A DNA stretch of 64,000 nucleotides from Siphonodentalium dalli (lineage: Eukaryota > Mollusca > Scaphopoda > Gadilida > Siphonodentaliidae): positions 55,439,762-55,503,761 of the forward strand of contig CP136061.1 of the NCBI GenBank assembly GCA_032622095.1, written 5' to 3'. Numbering within the stretch: the stretch's first letter is position 1; each line of letters begins with the position of its first letter. The notes below the pieces were generated by a model, which was not told where the DNA came from, did no database searches, and saw nothing but the letters and a program-made list of their open reading frames with translations. Below, one piece after another: positions 14,001 to 29,000 of the stretch. The position numbers and the translations under genes were made by a program.

Positions 14001-17000
14001 GAAATATGGCTTGTTGCCATTCATCGGAAAGCTCTCAGGGAGAGCTTTCTGATGAATGGCAACAAGCCATATTTCCGACTAAACCCTGAAAAGTTACCCA
14101 TAATTCTGCTGTGGTTAAGGTGTCGATTACTTAGAGCATTACTGTAGGCTTGTTGGAATAAGTTCCTTTCTTGTCTAATGAAAATTTTTGATATTTTCAG
14201 TGACAGCTTATTTCGTTTAGTTCGACCTTGTTTCAATTGTTCTTTGCATGACTAGTGAAAAACATTGACATTTTCAGCACTGGGTTCATAGGCTTTGTTT
14301 CAATAAGTCGTGCTTATGTCTAATGAAAACTGTTGACATTTTCAGCTCTGGAGCCTGGGCTTGTTTCGATGAGTTTAATCGTATTGACATTGAAGTATTA
14401 TCTGTTGTCGCTCAACAAATTACAACCATTCAGAAAGCTCAACAACAGAGGGTAAACAATTATGTCCATATATGGGCATCTCATGCTCATTGTCTCCTGC
14501 TTATATAGAGCATAGATCCCATCCGTCCATATATGGGCATCTAAATATTACTAAATGTCTTCTGCTTATAGTGCATCTCCATTCATAAATTGGTGTCTGC
14601 ACAGTCTGCATGATAGTTAATGTATTCTACTTATAGTACATCTCCTCCATCCATATATGGGCATCTTCATAATGCTTAGTTTTTCTGCCTATAGTTCATC
14701 TTCGCTTCATGTGCCTTCATTAACACAGATTCATATGAGTATTAAGGAGTGTTCAGAGGAATCATGTTGCATACTTATCATACTATGTATGGAAAATTTG
14801 AATATGTGCAATTTAGCTCAGGCAGTCAGATGGATGCATTTCGTCTTATACGATATGTCCATTAACCCATTTAACATTCTCAACACAAGAGATTCAATTT
14901 TCCAAATCCAACGACGGCAACACATATCTTAAATGGAATGGAAGCACGTTTGGGATTTCTTGTTTTTAAGAGATCCCTTTACATTTGGAACTCAGATGTG
15001 ATGTGCACCCATTGGGTACCTCGATTATGCATTGTGTTGTCTACCAATTTGGGGATATAGAGAAACTAAACTAAACAAGAAAAAGAAACTTTCTAAAAAA
15101 CTAAAAAAACTAGTTAATTTTATAATAATGATACTTTCCAGAGATAATGAGGCCTAAGCACAATGAGGTCTCTAGAGGGTGAATTTAGTGATGCTAGCCC
15201 ATTGTGACAAATAATTGCGCATTCCGACCATCTGAACACTTCTTTACTATATTTTCTATATTGTTACAGACATACACATAGTCATAGTATTTCAGCTCAT
15301 ATATTTACATACACCATTGTCTTCACATTTCAACATTTTTTCATCAAACTGAGGGATTCTAACATAAAATTATCCAAATTATTATAAGCAATTTATTTTC
15401 ATAAATACGTGCTAATGATGCTGGTTCCCGTAAATGTTGATGTTTATTTTCTTCCATATTATTTTCTATAAGCATACCTATAATAAAAATATAATCTTCT
15501 TTCTAGCAGGATCAAGCTTTGTGAAACCGCAATACACTGAGGACATTGGAAACCATGCACTTATATTCAAACTCTCTCGATAGAGTTATTTACTTATTTA
15601 TTTAATTCCTACTTTTTGTGCCTTAAATTATGCTGTGTTCTCAGGCCATTTTGCCAAAAGTACTTATTAAATTTTAAAATACTGCAAGCTACATTTGTAC
15701 AATTATCGCAGAATGACAGATTTGTAAGAACGGTTAACATTGTCACAATCAATTGTGTGGTGATGTTCAACTTGAAATTTAATTAAATCCTCAATGTTCC
15801 ATTTTCATCGAAAAATATTGTGAATAAACATTCACTAGTTCAAGTACTTGTCATTTTATTTGAAAAGTGTATGCCATTATTCTCAAGAATAATAATTGTT
15901 TGAGGCATAATTTTAAAGACATGGGGTGGTGTCTGAGAATACAGATTTTTTAATGGCCTCATGTAGGTAGTTTACATGCATAGCCACCATATTTCAAGAT
16001 TGTCTGCCCAACATACATAAGGCCATGCAAAGTCAATTTCTCAGGCGGCCATTATTTTCCAAACATAAGTTCATAAAAATTTAGTTCATAGTTTCCATGT
16101 GATTTATTTCGTCAAAAATCACCCAATACAGTGTCATTGACACATTTTTTATTGAGTTTTTGTACTCAAAACGTCGTGTTGTTTAACACATGGTTACAAA
16201 ATACAGTAATGAATCGGAAATTTGAATTGGGAAAACAGGTCTCAGTTCTGTTCAGTATGTATAAAAACGTACTGCAGTTATTTCAGACTGATTATAATGT
16301 TTTCTGACAAATCAAAAGCGAATGACGAAGTTATCTAACAATTACTCCTAAAGAGAATATTGAAGAAAACAAAATTCATAGGGAAACTATCTAGTTGCAT
16401 ATATACAATCACTCATCACACAGTTGACATTGAAATATGTCAATTCCAATTAAGCATTGTCAAAATAGCTCGAAATATTCAGACTCAAAGCGTTTCAATT
16501 TTCTTGAAGGATTTCTATTTTCCAAAATTTTATTTATGTGTTTGGAACTATCATTGAAAACAACTGAATGGATTATCCAAAGACAATACAAATAATTTTA
16601 GTTAGTTGGGCAATGCAAAGTCTATTTCCTGCTTCTGAGGCCCACACGCATGGTTATGAAACCTGCGCGTGCAACCTTGTTATTGCATTTGATGTCGGGG
16701 GGGGGGGGGGGGGGGGGGGGGGGGAAATTGTATACGGTACAAGATAATTGCAAAAAGTTTTTATACAAACATGGGTGGAAGTGAGATCGTACAAACCTGT
16801 TTCCCAGTTCTGATTTCCAATTCATAATAATTTATTGTTATTTGTAACTATGTTGTCAAGAATGTTTGATGAATGAGAATGCAATCTCAGTCAAAAATGT
16901 GACACCGGTAATATTGGTTGGGAAATTTTGAAAAAAATAAATCACACAGAATGATTCTATCTAAACATTTTACAGACATCTGTTACAGAAATATTGGCCA

Positions 17001-20000
17001 TGGGCAACTGAAATTAGACCCTGAGCTAGCTGATACAGAGATGGAATGTCTGATCATCAGCATGTCTTCCAGAAATAACAAATAAAATATAACAGCACTC
17101 ATGCACATTGGTTTCAAAATGTTTGGCCTGAGAAACTGGAAATTAACTGCATGGCCTTACTTTTGTACCAGCTCATGTGCAATCAATTCCCCATTCACCA
17201 TATAGACTCAGATACTGCCTGTCATTTCCACAAGCAAATTGCATGATAATATATACAAAATTTTCACATATTAATACATGAGATTTTTCAAAAATACGGT
17301 GACTCAAAATTATATATCATCACAATTGCACAAGTGAAAAAAGGAATTATTATAGTTATAGCGTCGGACAATCTTGGAATATGTATGTCTTGTCTTGCTT
17401 ATGCCAGGCCTCAGCTCAGAAGGAAACTTGCATGCCCCCATGTGTACCTTTAGTACAAGAGAAGACAGGCAGTGAGCACCCCCCCTGTCTCTTTTTTTGC
17501 CCCCTATATCAACATAGGTCCAAAACAGCATCAAAACAACTGATATCTCAAGCTGTTGTGGACTGATAACCGACAAGACTTGGTCCAAACACTGCACAGT
17601 CAATCACATAAATTGTTTGATGTTAGGGATTTTTAAACTAGGATCTACAACTTCAGGTTTTCTTTATAAATATTCACTTTTCCCTGATGATGCTGGAGAG
17701 TAGTGACTTCCTGTAAGCTGAGACCTGGCCTCTCTGTCATGACCTGGCTTCTCTATCATGTGGTAATACATGCATGCACCGTTTCCCTCTTTTTAGTCCT
17801 TCTCCCTTACTATGCTAATATATGCTTGAACTTTTATCCCGTTCTTTAGTTCTGGTGCTTGGGCTTGCTTTGATGAATTTAATCGTATAAACGTAGAAGT
17901 GTTGTCTGTAGTCGCCATGCAGATTATAACCATACAGAGAGCTGCTGAGGCTAAGGTATTCAAAATGTCCTTCTGTCTGTCTGTCTGTTTATGTGTATTT
18001 ATATGTACATGTCTTAAGTGTTGTTTACGTTAAACAGAAAATAAACATACTGCTCTTATGTGTTACCTGGCCATCGGTTTATGGCATGAGTGTGATGAAG
18101 TAAGGTTAGTATATGAGGCCAGATCATTTTGTGATCACAATTTAATGCAATTAAATGTTGGCTGTAACCAGTGTCAGCTCTGAGCTGAAATTTTTTTTGC
18201 GGATGAAAATACTTTTTGTCAAATTCTTTTAGAAGTTGCCAAACGATATCGATTTCTGCAATATTGAGTCATATGTTTCAACAATCACTGTTTGACGACT
18301 GTTGTTATCTTCGTTGACTTGCTGGATTTTTCTTTCAATCTTGTGTTGATGCAATCAGTGATAGCAATCTGCAAGCAGTCAAGTATTAATCCTTTCATGA
18401 CAGGAGCTGCGCTGGTGTAGCATTAAAGATCCTGTACCATGTATTATCTTATATATGCGAGTCTCGCATAGGGAGCCTTGTATATATAAGAGAATGCACT
18501 GGCTTACAAGGTCATGGCAAAAATTGTTTGGCCAATGTATTATATTATATATGCGAGGCTCCCTATGAGAGACTCGCATTTATAAAAGAATGCATTGGCA
18601 CAGGGTTTTCACAAAATTTCAGGAAGCTCCAGTCATGGAACGGTTAATAATTCTTGCCTGTCATTTAAATCGTAGAACAATAAAACCAATCACCGAACAA
18701 TAAAATTTGGGGATATAGAGAAACTAGACTAAAAAAGATAAAGAAACTCTCTAAAGAACTAAAAAACTTGTTAATTTGATAATAAAGATACTTTCCAGAG
18801 AAGATGAGCTCTAAGCAGCAGAATGAGCTCCCCAGAAGGTGAATTTAGTAATGCTAGCCCACTATCACTAAATTCCCCCTCTGGGGACCTCATTCTGCAA
18901 ATGTCCAGCACTATATTTTCAGGCCTATTCCTCGTAGCTTGAAATTCAATACAATTGACGCCACTGATTAGGATTTGTACAGAAAGCCCCCAATTAATCG
19001 ACTCCTTAACTCATCGGAAAGCTCTCCCTGTAGTAGAGAGTTCAGACAATGTAATGTCAAATCTCTCATCACCGGCAAATAATAAAAAAAATGTCTGTCT
19101 GTATATGTGTTTGTCTGTCATAATGTTACAGTGAGAGGCTAGATTTACTACTAACACATTACCATTAGGATTATCTGCAGGTCCTTCTCTATGTCTGTCT
19201 GTTATAGAAACCTGTTAAAAGCTAAGTATATATATGTTGTATAAATATCTAGCTGTCTGTTTCCCAACTATCTGTCATATTGCTCACATCAGCTCAAGAC
19301 TAGTCCAAGATTCCTTTGATGTAAACCAGCTATTGAAATAATGCTGATTTTCCATCGAAGTCCCATGTATATGTCTTTCAATAGCAGACTTTATGCCCAG
19401 ATCCGGTGGCGGGATGTTTTGTCACTTTTAATTGAGTTTGCCCCATGATGCTATATACACCTGAAAGAATGACATTTTACGGTCATAATGATGTATTATA
19501 ATCTTAACTTCATGTTAATTTGGGCATAGAATGTGCCGCGTAATTACAAGAACCTCAGTTTGTTTACATTTGATTGACACGGTCACTTCACAAGGTCAAA
19601 TGAGTTCGTATATATGTGAACGTTGTTATAAAATATATTTTTCACATTACATGTAATACTGCCAGTTGACAACTCTTGTGGAATTCAGAACAAATATAAT
19701 ATTTTCTATGGAATAGAATGGTTTTACTGTTACTGGGGATTTTAGGTGAGTGGTCAACAATGTTAAACCCAGGTATAGAAAGACTATTACATGGGACTTC
19801 GACGTAAAACCAGCATTATCTCAACAGATTTTACAAGGTGGTTTACATCGAAGGAAACTTGGACTAATTAAGTATTTACACACCACTAACAAACTGTCCA
19901 GAGAATCATATTGTCTCTTTCTCTGGTTTCTAAGGGAGCATTGCTTAAAATGGGAAAGATTAGATAACTCCAACTGTTAAATGGTTCATAAACCATGGAA

Positions 20001-23000
20001 GTAGCAGCACAGGAGTCAGAAGAGAAAAAAAAAATAACGCTCTTTTTAACAAATGGGACGTATTTTGTTATTGGTCTGTCTGTCCGTCTGTCAATCCATT
20101 CGCTGTTGGTTTACATATGATAACTTTAGTTAGTCTGTACTGAATGGAATGAAATTTGTTATGTGAGTTTAGTGGACCAAAATACAGGTCAAGATAAATG
20201 TTCCGTCCAACAAATTTCAACAGATTTATGGCCCTTTGTTTGATTTAACACGGCTTATTTTGTCATGCCTTAGCAATGCTCTGGTTTAAAATTTTTAGTT
20301 CCAACATTGTATAATACAAATTTAGACTTTAAAACACATCTAACTGGACATATTCTTTTACGTGAGCTGTTCAAAGCTTGTGTATTATACACATGTGTAT
20401 CCAGGAGATATACACAGGGAAATCTTGTTCATTATTTTGTAACGTTCGACAAGACATTGCCGGTGTATCTTCGTGTTGTGTGATTCGGCAATTGGTGGTT
20501 CGTATCAGTTGATAACACAATCATTGTCTTATAGGCATACATGACATGACCTTGTTATTAGAATGCAGGGGCGTTTCCATTGACTGTATGGTCTATGTAA
20601 CTATTATACCAGAAATACAAAATTTGATAGCGAAATAAAATGGGTGCAGTGCGTGTTCAGCTTAGGTTGAGTCGGAGGTAAGAAACCAGTGTCTATCTTC
20701 GCCAATGACCAACCTTCATGAAATGTGACCCCACAAGTACATCGGCGTTAATCTCAATGTCAACTCCCTATGTAAGAAAATGATTACCCTATCAACCAAA
20801 CATGCCATAGCAGACAGTATGGTCAGTCATGGGTTCACTCGCAATGGCTCAATGCACAAGCAATACTTCGCATGTGCATCTCTTGCGGCTATACATGTGA
20901 GTATAACACACAAGCTTGTACATTTCTCCATTAATCTCTTTCTAATGATCATTTCTCAATGTCACAAATGGTCCCATCATTATTTCTGATTATTTGTATC
21001 CTTTGTAGGTGGACAGGTTTATCTTTGAGGGAGTTGAGCTGGTATTGAAGCCATCATGTGCCGTGTTCATCACTATGAACCCTGGGTATGCTGGCCGTAC
21101 AGAACTTCCTGATAATTTGAAGGTAAATAATTCTGCTGGTGGCTCAGTCAGTAAAATGCATTAGGCCGTGATCAGCCGTCCAGCGATGGTGAAGCTGGTT
21201 CAATTCTCCATATGTGTGAATTTGCAATCCACGCTGAGTGAAGGTAACCTGATTCATATATCTGGGCAACTTTGTCAGTTATTAGTGGGTATTAGTGGTT
21301 TCTATGGGCAAAGAAGTGATTTCCCATTGAAATTAACTTTTCGCATGGTCCATTCCCCTATAAAAAAATTTGCAGTGTCATGTTGACGAGTGGCTGAAAC
21401 CAAGATAAATCACATTCAAAGCAAGTACCCGAATATCACATGATCAAAAGCTCATAATCTTTATATAATTGCTGTCTTATATCTTCATGAGAAAAAAAAC
21501 TGATTTTGAAATGAAAGTTCGGAAGATTTCCTATGTATGACTTGCTACGCCCCCTGAATGAGAAAAACTAAAAGTCTTGTTTTAAATTCACAGACCGCAA
21601 TGATGTCAACAATCTCAGCATACAATGCCCAAGTGGTTTCCTGTGGTTCACTGAGTTCTGCAGGCTCATTGTCCCATTTGAGACTTCACCTCAAATCAGA
21701 TACAATACACTGGACAACCACATGGTCATGGTCACATATGTGCATGTTATTGATCAGTGATCTAACTATGTTCTAACTGACATTGTCCATGCCCTCTTTA
21801 TTTCAGGCGTTGTTCCGACCAGTTGCCATGATGGTGCCAGACTATGCTCTCATTGCAGAAATCATGTTGTTCTCTTTTGGATTTTCTGAAGCCAGAGTTC
21901 TGTCAAAGAAAATCGTCACAACATTCAAGCTTTCCTCCGAACAGCTGAGTTCTCAGGTACAGTTTAATTGAAGGGACACATAATGTTTGCAACATAAAAG
22001 TTTAGGATAGCAGAAATGCAATTTAAATCGTTCACAATAATGAAGACAATTTTTGTCAAAATAAAATATAACTGACTGTTTTCATAACATTTAATCTTTA
22101 GATTCCAAGTGAACATGCATACAGCTATTTCAGAAAAAATTTAAAGAAGTATCAAATAATTTTGTGTATGGTGTCACTGGATGATCGCATATCCAGAATA
22201 TTTAATTATTATTACAGTACTTAACATAAAAGTGTGCAGTATTTTTCCAAATATATTCACCAACGGATTATATATTGGATACCCACCCTCCAAAGGGTTA
22301 AGACTTACCTGTTTAATTAATTTTTAAAATAAGTCTCTAACACTTACGACATGTTGTTTCTTGAATGGTTGCAAATATCTTTATCTGAATTCGATTGTTA
22401 AATGTTCTTACTAGTATGTGTTTCAGGACCATTATGATTTTGGTTTGAGAGCTGACATTCTGATTGGTTAATTCAATGTTCTTTTGTGTTTGAGGACCAT
22501 TTTGAATTTGGTATTAGAGCAGAATTCCGATTGGTTAATTCAATGTTCTTGTGTTTCAAGACCATTATGATTTTAGTATGAGAGCAGAATTCCGATTGGT
22601 TAATAAAATGTTCTTGTGTTTCAGGACCATTATGATTTTAGTATGAGAGCAGAATTCCGATTGGTTAATTCAATGTTCTTGTGTTTCAGGAATATTATGA
22701 TTTTGGTATGAGAGCTGAATTCCGATTGGTTAATTCAATGTTCTTGTGTTTCAGGACCATTATGATTTTGGTATGAGAGCTGTGAAGAGTGTAATCTCTG
22801 CTGCGGGAAATCTGAAGAGGCAATACCCAGATCTCGACGAGGTACATGTGAAAACCCAAACATTGTTCAAGTCCAATTCATTGGAAGTACTAAATAGCAT
22901 TCTAAAACTGTAATCGAGTTAACGGTAATATATATAGAGTTATCCCTCCTTCTCCTCAATAGAATGGTGTGCACGCGCAATCTGGGTGGGAACTACTTCT

Positions 23001-26000
23001 GTTATTGAGTCAAGGACTATCATGCATGTGCGAATAATTTGAATAACATGCCAGGTCACTGACCCGCTTTTAGCTAAATGGCTCAAACCAACAAAAAACA
23101 AGCATCATGTACTCTGCAGCGTATCCAACATGGGAAAATCTCGCTTGTAAGTCATTCCAAGGGAAAAACATGTTGAGAAAGAACGTCGTCAAGGCATCGA
23201 GAAAGTGAGTTTGTTCACGCCTGAAGCTAGCGCAAGGATAAGTGCGGAAAGTACAATGACAATTTTGTAGTTTCACAAATCATATGCACATAAGACAATT
23301 TCATCTCTTTGTCAGGGTTTATAACCTCACAGAGAGTAATATTCTTATAATTCACATCTAACAATTTCATCTCTTCACCAGGACTTGATTGCTTTACGAG
23401 CCATCAGAGATGTCAATGTGCCAAAGTTCCTGATAGACGATTTGAAGCTCTTTGAAGGTATTGTGTCAGATCTGTTCCCGAACATAAAGTAAGTGTATTA
23501 TCTGTAGAAAATGTTATTTGTCTGTATACGGAAATGTTTTGATAAATCCGAACTCCAAACTTCACAGTAACTTATCTTTATTGTAGGTTGTTTGTTGAAC
23601 TCATTGTCGAACATTTCCCAACAAGAAATAGGATTCCTTCTGCACTCTCTATTATCTGTCATCTGCTTAAATCTCCTGAAAATCCCTTCAGATGAATAAT
23701 AGACTATTCGGATGTATACTTTTATAACTGAGTGGGAGAATCCATTTAGTAAAGAAAGGATTAACACCCAAGGCTATTGCCATAAGGCTATCCATTGTAC
23801 AAGCCTGCAAATAGTGTGCCTGTCATTAGCAGAATGAGGTCCGCAGAGGGTGAATGTAGTGACAGTCTCTCGCAGGGCAGGCTAGCATCACCAAATTCAC
23901 CCTCTGGGGAACTCATTCTGTTCAGGCTTCAACTGCAATGGGAGACCTAATATCAGATTGCATTTCCCCAGTTGATGTTGGTGATGTTCACCCATTAGTC
24001 ACCTTATATTAATTATGCCTTTTACCTTCTGCAAATTAGTTGATATAGAAACTTCCCATAAGGGAAAAGTAACTGAAAAAAATGTCAATTTGAGACTATG
24101 TACACTTCCCAGAAGATGAGGCCTAAGCAGATTGAGGTCCCCAGAGGGTGAATTTTGTGATGCTAGCCCGCTGTGAAGGATAGCATTACTAAATTCACCC
24201 TCTGGGGACCTCATTATGCAAATGTTAGACACATTATTTGCACGCTTGGAATTGTACTTGTTAAATATGTTTAGATATCCAAACATATATTTAATTATCA
24301 AAAGGATTAATGTTCATTTCTAAAAATGATCAATGAAAATGTTAATTTTATTTAAAATATAAAGTTAATATTACTTGTTGTTTATATTTGTAATTTATTA
24401 TGATTCTGCCAGCAACTCAGTTTAGTAGGTTTCACATAGATATTTATGCAAATTTCAAGATAATTTGTCTAAAATAAACTATATTAATTGACAGAAATCA
24501 AAATATATCAAATAGAACATATCAAATAGAATTGTGGGTTAGCCCAACCACTTTCAATGAAAGAGCTATGATCTACAAAAGTAATCACTGAATGTATTAT
24601 AGCTTGCGCACACTCTTTATCTCTACAGAGAGGAACCAATCGACTATGGATCCCTGGATACTTCTCTCAGAAAAACATGCACCAAGCTCGGCATCAAAGA
24701 TGTCCCAGGTAGGTTGAAATAAAACGACTGTCTTAAATCTCAAAAGATGTCCCAGGTAGGTTGAAATAAAACGACTGTCTTAATCTCAAAAGATATCCCA
24801 GGTAGAAGAAAATAAAAATCATTTTCTTAAAGACGTATTAAGTGAATTAAACTTGCTATACCCACTGGAAGATTGTATCATTCAACATATAGTGCCAAAA
24901 ATATTGACGTCACCAATCAAACCATTTCGGAAAACACATCTGACCTATTTACAATTGTAAATATTTAATTTGGGACAAATTAATCATCGATATACTAACG
25001 GCAATGTTACTAATGAGAGTCGATGCATATAATTCACTCATAACTACTTTGAACAAGATCATTCTTTATTCCTATTCAATCACAAGGGCCCTGTGAATCG
25101 GGGGTTTGCAATCGAATCAAATTTTGAATCAAATCAGGGGTGATATTCATGCAAAGAAGGGTGATTCGAAAATATTAAAATCATATGATCGAATCAGCCG
25201 CCTGATTCTCACATCAATTGATTCTCGAAGCTTGACAGGGCCCTTGTATCGATCACCCCAGCAGATTGTTCCACAATAATGTAATCTCTTCACTTTATGT
25301 ACCATCTTTCTTTCATGACGGAAGCTGCACTGGTGCAGCATTAAAGATCATGTGCCAGAGCATTCTCATATATATGCGAATCTCCCATAGGGTGCCTCGC
25401 ACATATAAGCGAATGCACTGGCTTACAAGGTAAAGGTAAATATTGTTAAGCCAATGCATTCTCATATATGTGAGGCTCCCCATGGTAGACTCACATATAT
25501 AAGAGAATGCATTGGCACAGGGTCTTCGCAACATTTCAGGAAGCTCCAGTCATGACAGGGTTAAGTCTAATAATACATTATAGGACTATTAAAAAAAATG
25601 TTTACAGTGAAATATAGAAATATGAATTAATTGTTGGGTTATGTGTGAATATCAAAACCGAAGAACCCAAATAAATACCAGCACACACTATTTTCAGCAT
25701 CTGTTAATACTGTCCCTGATAGAACAATATCAGTTGCTTTTGTATGGTCTGTACACAGTACATAGCTTTCTTATACTGTCTGTCTGTCTCTCTCGATATG
25801 TTTAATTACACTAAATCAATTTTATTATGCATTTATATTTAATATATATTTATCAATACTCATGATGTTTATGTTTTAAATGAATAAACTAATTAGTTTG
25901 AATGTAATTTATTGTAGGCTTTATTCACAAATGTATTCAGCTGTTCGAGACAACGGTTGTTCGACACGGTCTCATGTTGGTCGGACCCACTGGATCTGGT

Positions 26001-29000
26001 AAAACTAAGGTACATTTAATCTGTTATCATAGTATCATTATACATATCCGATTTGGTCAATATTGATGTAAATATCTCTTCTTTCGATGTCTATGCACTT
26101 ATAACTAAACATTTTTAAGACAACTGTCAATCACGCCTCCAGTTGCAGAGGAACTTTATTTTCATTGGTCAGTCCATTGAGAGATATAAGACCATGATCG
26201 TTATCTTTACAAACAGGGGCTGATGTCCGAAAACAAGGTCATGGACCTGTGCTTTCTGGGAGAGTGACTCCATCATCAATCAATCACGATTAACTTTATC
26301 GACATATAACCTTCCAAAAGGGCTAGTTGAGCGACAACCAATTGTTTTTCAGTATTACATAAATTGACTGCTTGTGATGAAATTATAATTGAATATAAAT
26401 TCTGAATTAATTTTGTTTATGTATGCTTCCATTTTGGAAAAAATATGTACTCTGTGGAGTTGGTATTCAGGGATTTGAGCTTAAAAACAGTTTGTGAACT
26501 CTCCAGCAAGCCAAATTGTTCACTAACTGTATTCATGCTCGATTTCCCAAATATTCAACGAAACAGGGTTCATTTATCTCAATTGTAATTCAATCCTCCA
26601 AAACTTTTGAAAGAAAAGCACTTTTTAAAATCAACATTACATACTATAAAGCAAGATATCCTTTCTTCAGGGTAGCGGGATAACGTCGCAAGAGCTATAC
26701 TCTGACCTTCACCCCAAATTGGCATTTACGTTATATTCAACTAATTGACGGATCTCTTTCGGGTGGTTTTTAAGACACCAAAGTGGGCGGAAATTGCACA
26801 TACGGGTGGGTGGAGTCGATTTGTGAGTATAGATGCGCGCTATACGAGTATACCGTTAACTGAGGTCAAGGTCAGAGTATAGCTCTTGCGACGTTACCCC
26901 GCTTCCTTTCTTCAGTGATCAAACTCTGGGTACGTTCCTTGTGGTTATTGGTAACAGCACCAGAACAACATCCTGTTAACCGTATCTATAGTAAATAACT
27001 TTCCGGTTGACTTGATTACATGACTCCTCCTGGCAGCACAGTCACATATTTTATGCCTGTTGTTAAATACACCATGCTCCATTAAAAAAAAATTCTCCGG
27101 TCAGCGGCTGTTGCTGGTGAATCGAAAACTAAAGTTAGCAGCTCTCAGCCAATCAAAATTTGTGATTCAGCGACAAATATTCAACTTGATTTACATTATA
27201 ATTTATTGGGTTTCAGTGTTATGATGTGTTAATGAAAGCCCAGACAGCATTAAAGGGAGAGATGTCACCAGCCGGCATGCCGTTTGAGACAACAAACTCC
27301 TACATACTCAACCCTAAATCTATCACCATGGGTCAGTTGTATGGTGAATTCGATGCCATGACACACGAATGGTAAGCAATAAAAAAGATGGAAATCTAAT
27401 GTGTACAAGCCTTGAAAAACAGTGTCTGTCATTTGCAGAATGAGGTCCTCAGAGGGTGAATTTAGTGATGCTATACCGCACTGCAGGTTAGCATCACCAA
27501 ATTCACCCTCTGGGAATCTCATTCTGCTTAGACCATAACTGCTATATGAGACCTAGGATCAGATTGAAGTACCACAGTTGAAGTTGGTGATGTTCACCCA
27601 TTAGTCACCTTGATTATGCATTTTATCTTCTGCAAATTAGGGGATATAGAAACTGAACAGAAGGGAAAAAGTATCTAGAAACTTATGTTAATTTGATACT
27701 TCCCAGAAGATGAGGCCTAATCAGAATGAGGTCCCCAGAGTGTGAATTTAGTGATGCTTAATGAAAGTGGCATACCTGTCAATTACTAGTACCCTTACAT
27801 GAGGGATGTGCTTGAGAACAATGTATTTTTTTTTAATGGTGGTTTGTTAATGAAAGAATATATTTTCAGGACTGATGGAATTTTGTCCACGCTGATTCGA
27901 CATGGGTCTGCGGCCACTACCGAAGACAAACGATGGTATATATTTGATGGGCCGGTCGATGCCGTATGGATTGAAAACATGAACACTGTACTGGACGACA
28001 ACAAGAAGCTGTGTTTGAGTAGTGGAGAAATCATTAAACTCACTGATGTAGGTTATTCATATGGGTTAATATAGTACATAAAATATCATGCCACCAATCA
28101 TATTGATTGGGCTCCAGTTTTGCAAAATTAAAATCATGTGGGATGGATGGGTTAACATAATAAAAGATGATGAAAACACTACTAACTAGAAATTCAAATA
28201 AACATCTTTTTTAAACTATGGCCATACACACAAAATAGTTTGTTTCTCAGGGATTTTTTTTTTGAAAGTGATGAGGCAGTTATTTATATTTATTATTTTT
28301 TTCAAATTAATTTTGTGGTGAGGCAGGTATTTAATTATAAAGTATTTACTGGAATCCCATATTAAGCAGTAATACTGAATATGGGCAATATACTGAAGCA
28401 GGGAAGCTGACCATCATATATCCCCTTAATAATCTAGATTTGTAATAAAGTTGTATAGAGGAAACAGTTTGAGTTATTCACTCATGGCAGAAGATGTGGA
28501 AAATACATCGGTGAAATTTGATGTAACTCAGGGTGACCACCAGCCAGATCAAGCTTTATTGGAAGGAGTTCCACTGGACTACACATGAATTGATAATATT
28601 AAATCTCAACAATAATTTATGAAATAAAAGGTTTATTTTCTAATTAATCACAGACTTTCATAAAAATCTTGAAATTTGGAATAGTGCTGATCCACAAACC
28701 AGAGTGCATTACATACAATAGCCACACATTGCCGACCCACACTGTCAACGCTATCCTTTCGGAATCCCACTTTGTTTTCACCTAACCAGTCAATGAATGA
28801 ATTGCACAATTCGTCACATTTGTTTTTCACATTTGTCTTACTGGACAACACCACCTCCTTGCAACTTGTCATCAGCACCGAGAATACATCAACTACTTCT
28901 CCCGATTTCTTCTCTGGTACATCTTCTTTGGTCACTCGAATTTGAAAATATCGTCCGAAAAATTGCGTGACTTCAGAAAACATGATCATGATGTCTCCTG

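Noticed and set aside
13930-14146. Palindrome as a replication origin or terminator
   Set aside because: It recurs at 37415-37605 and in half copies, with TA edges, so it is a foldback transposon.
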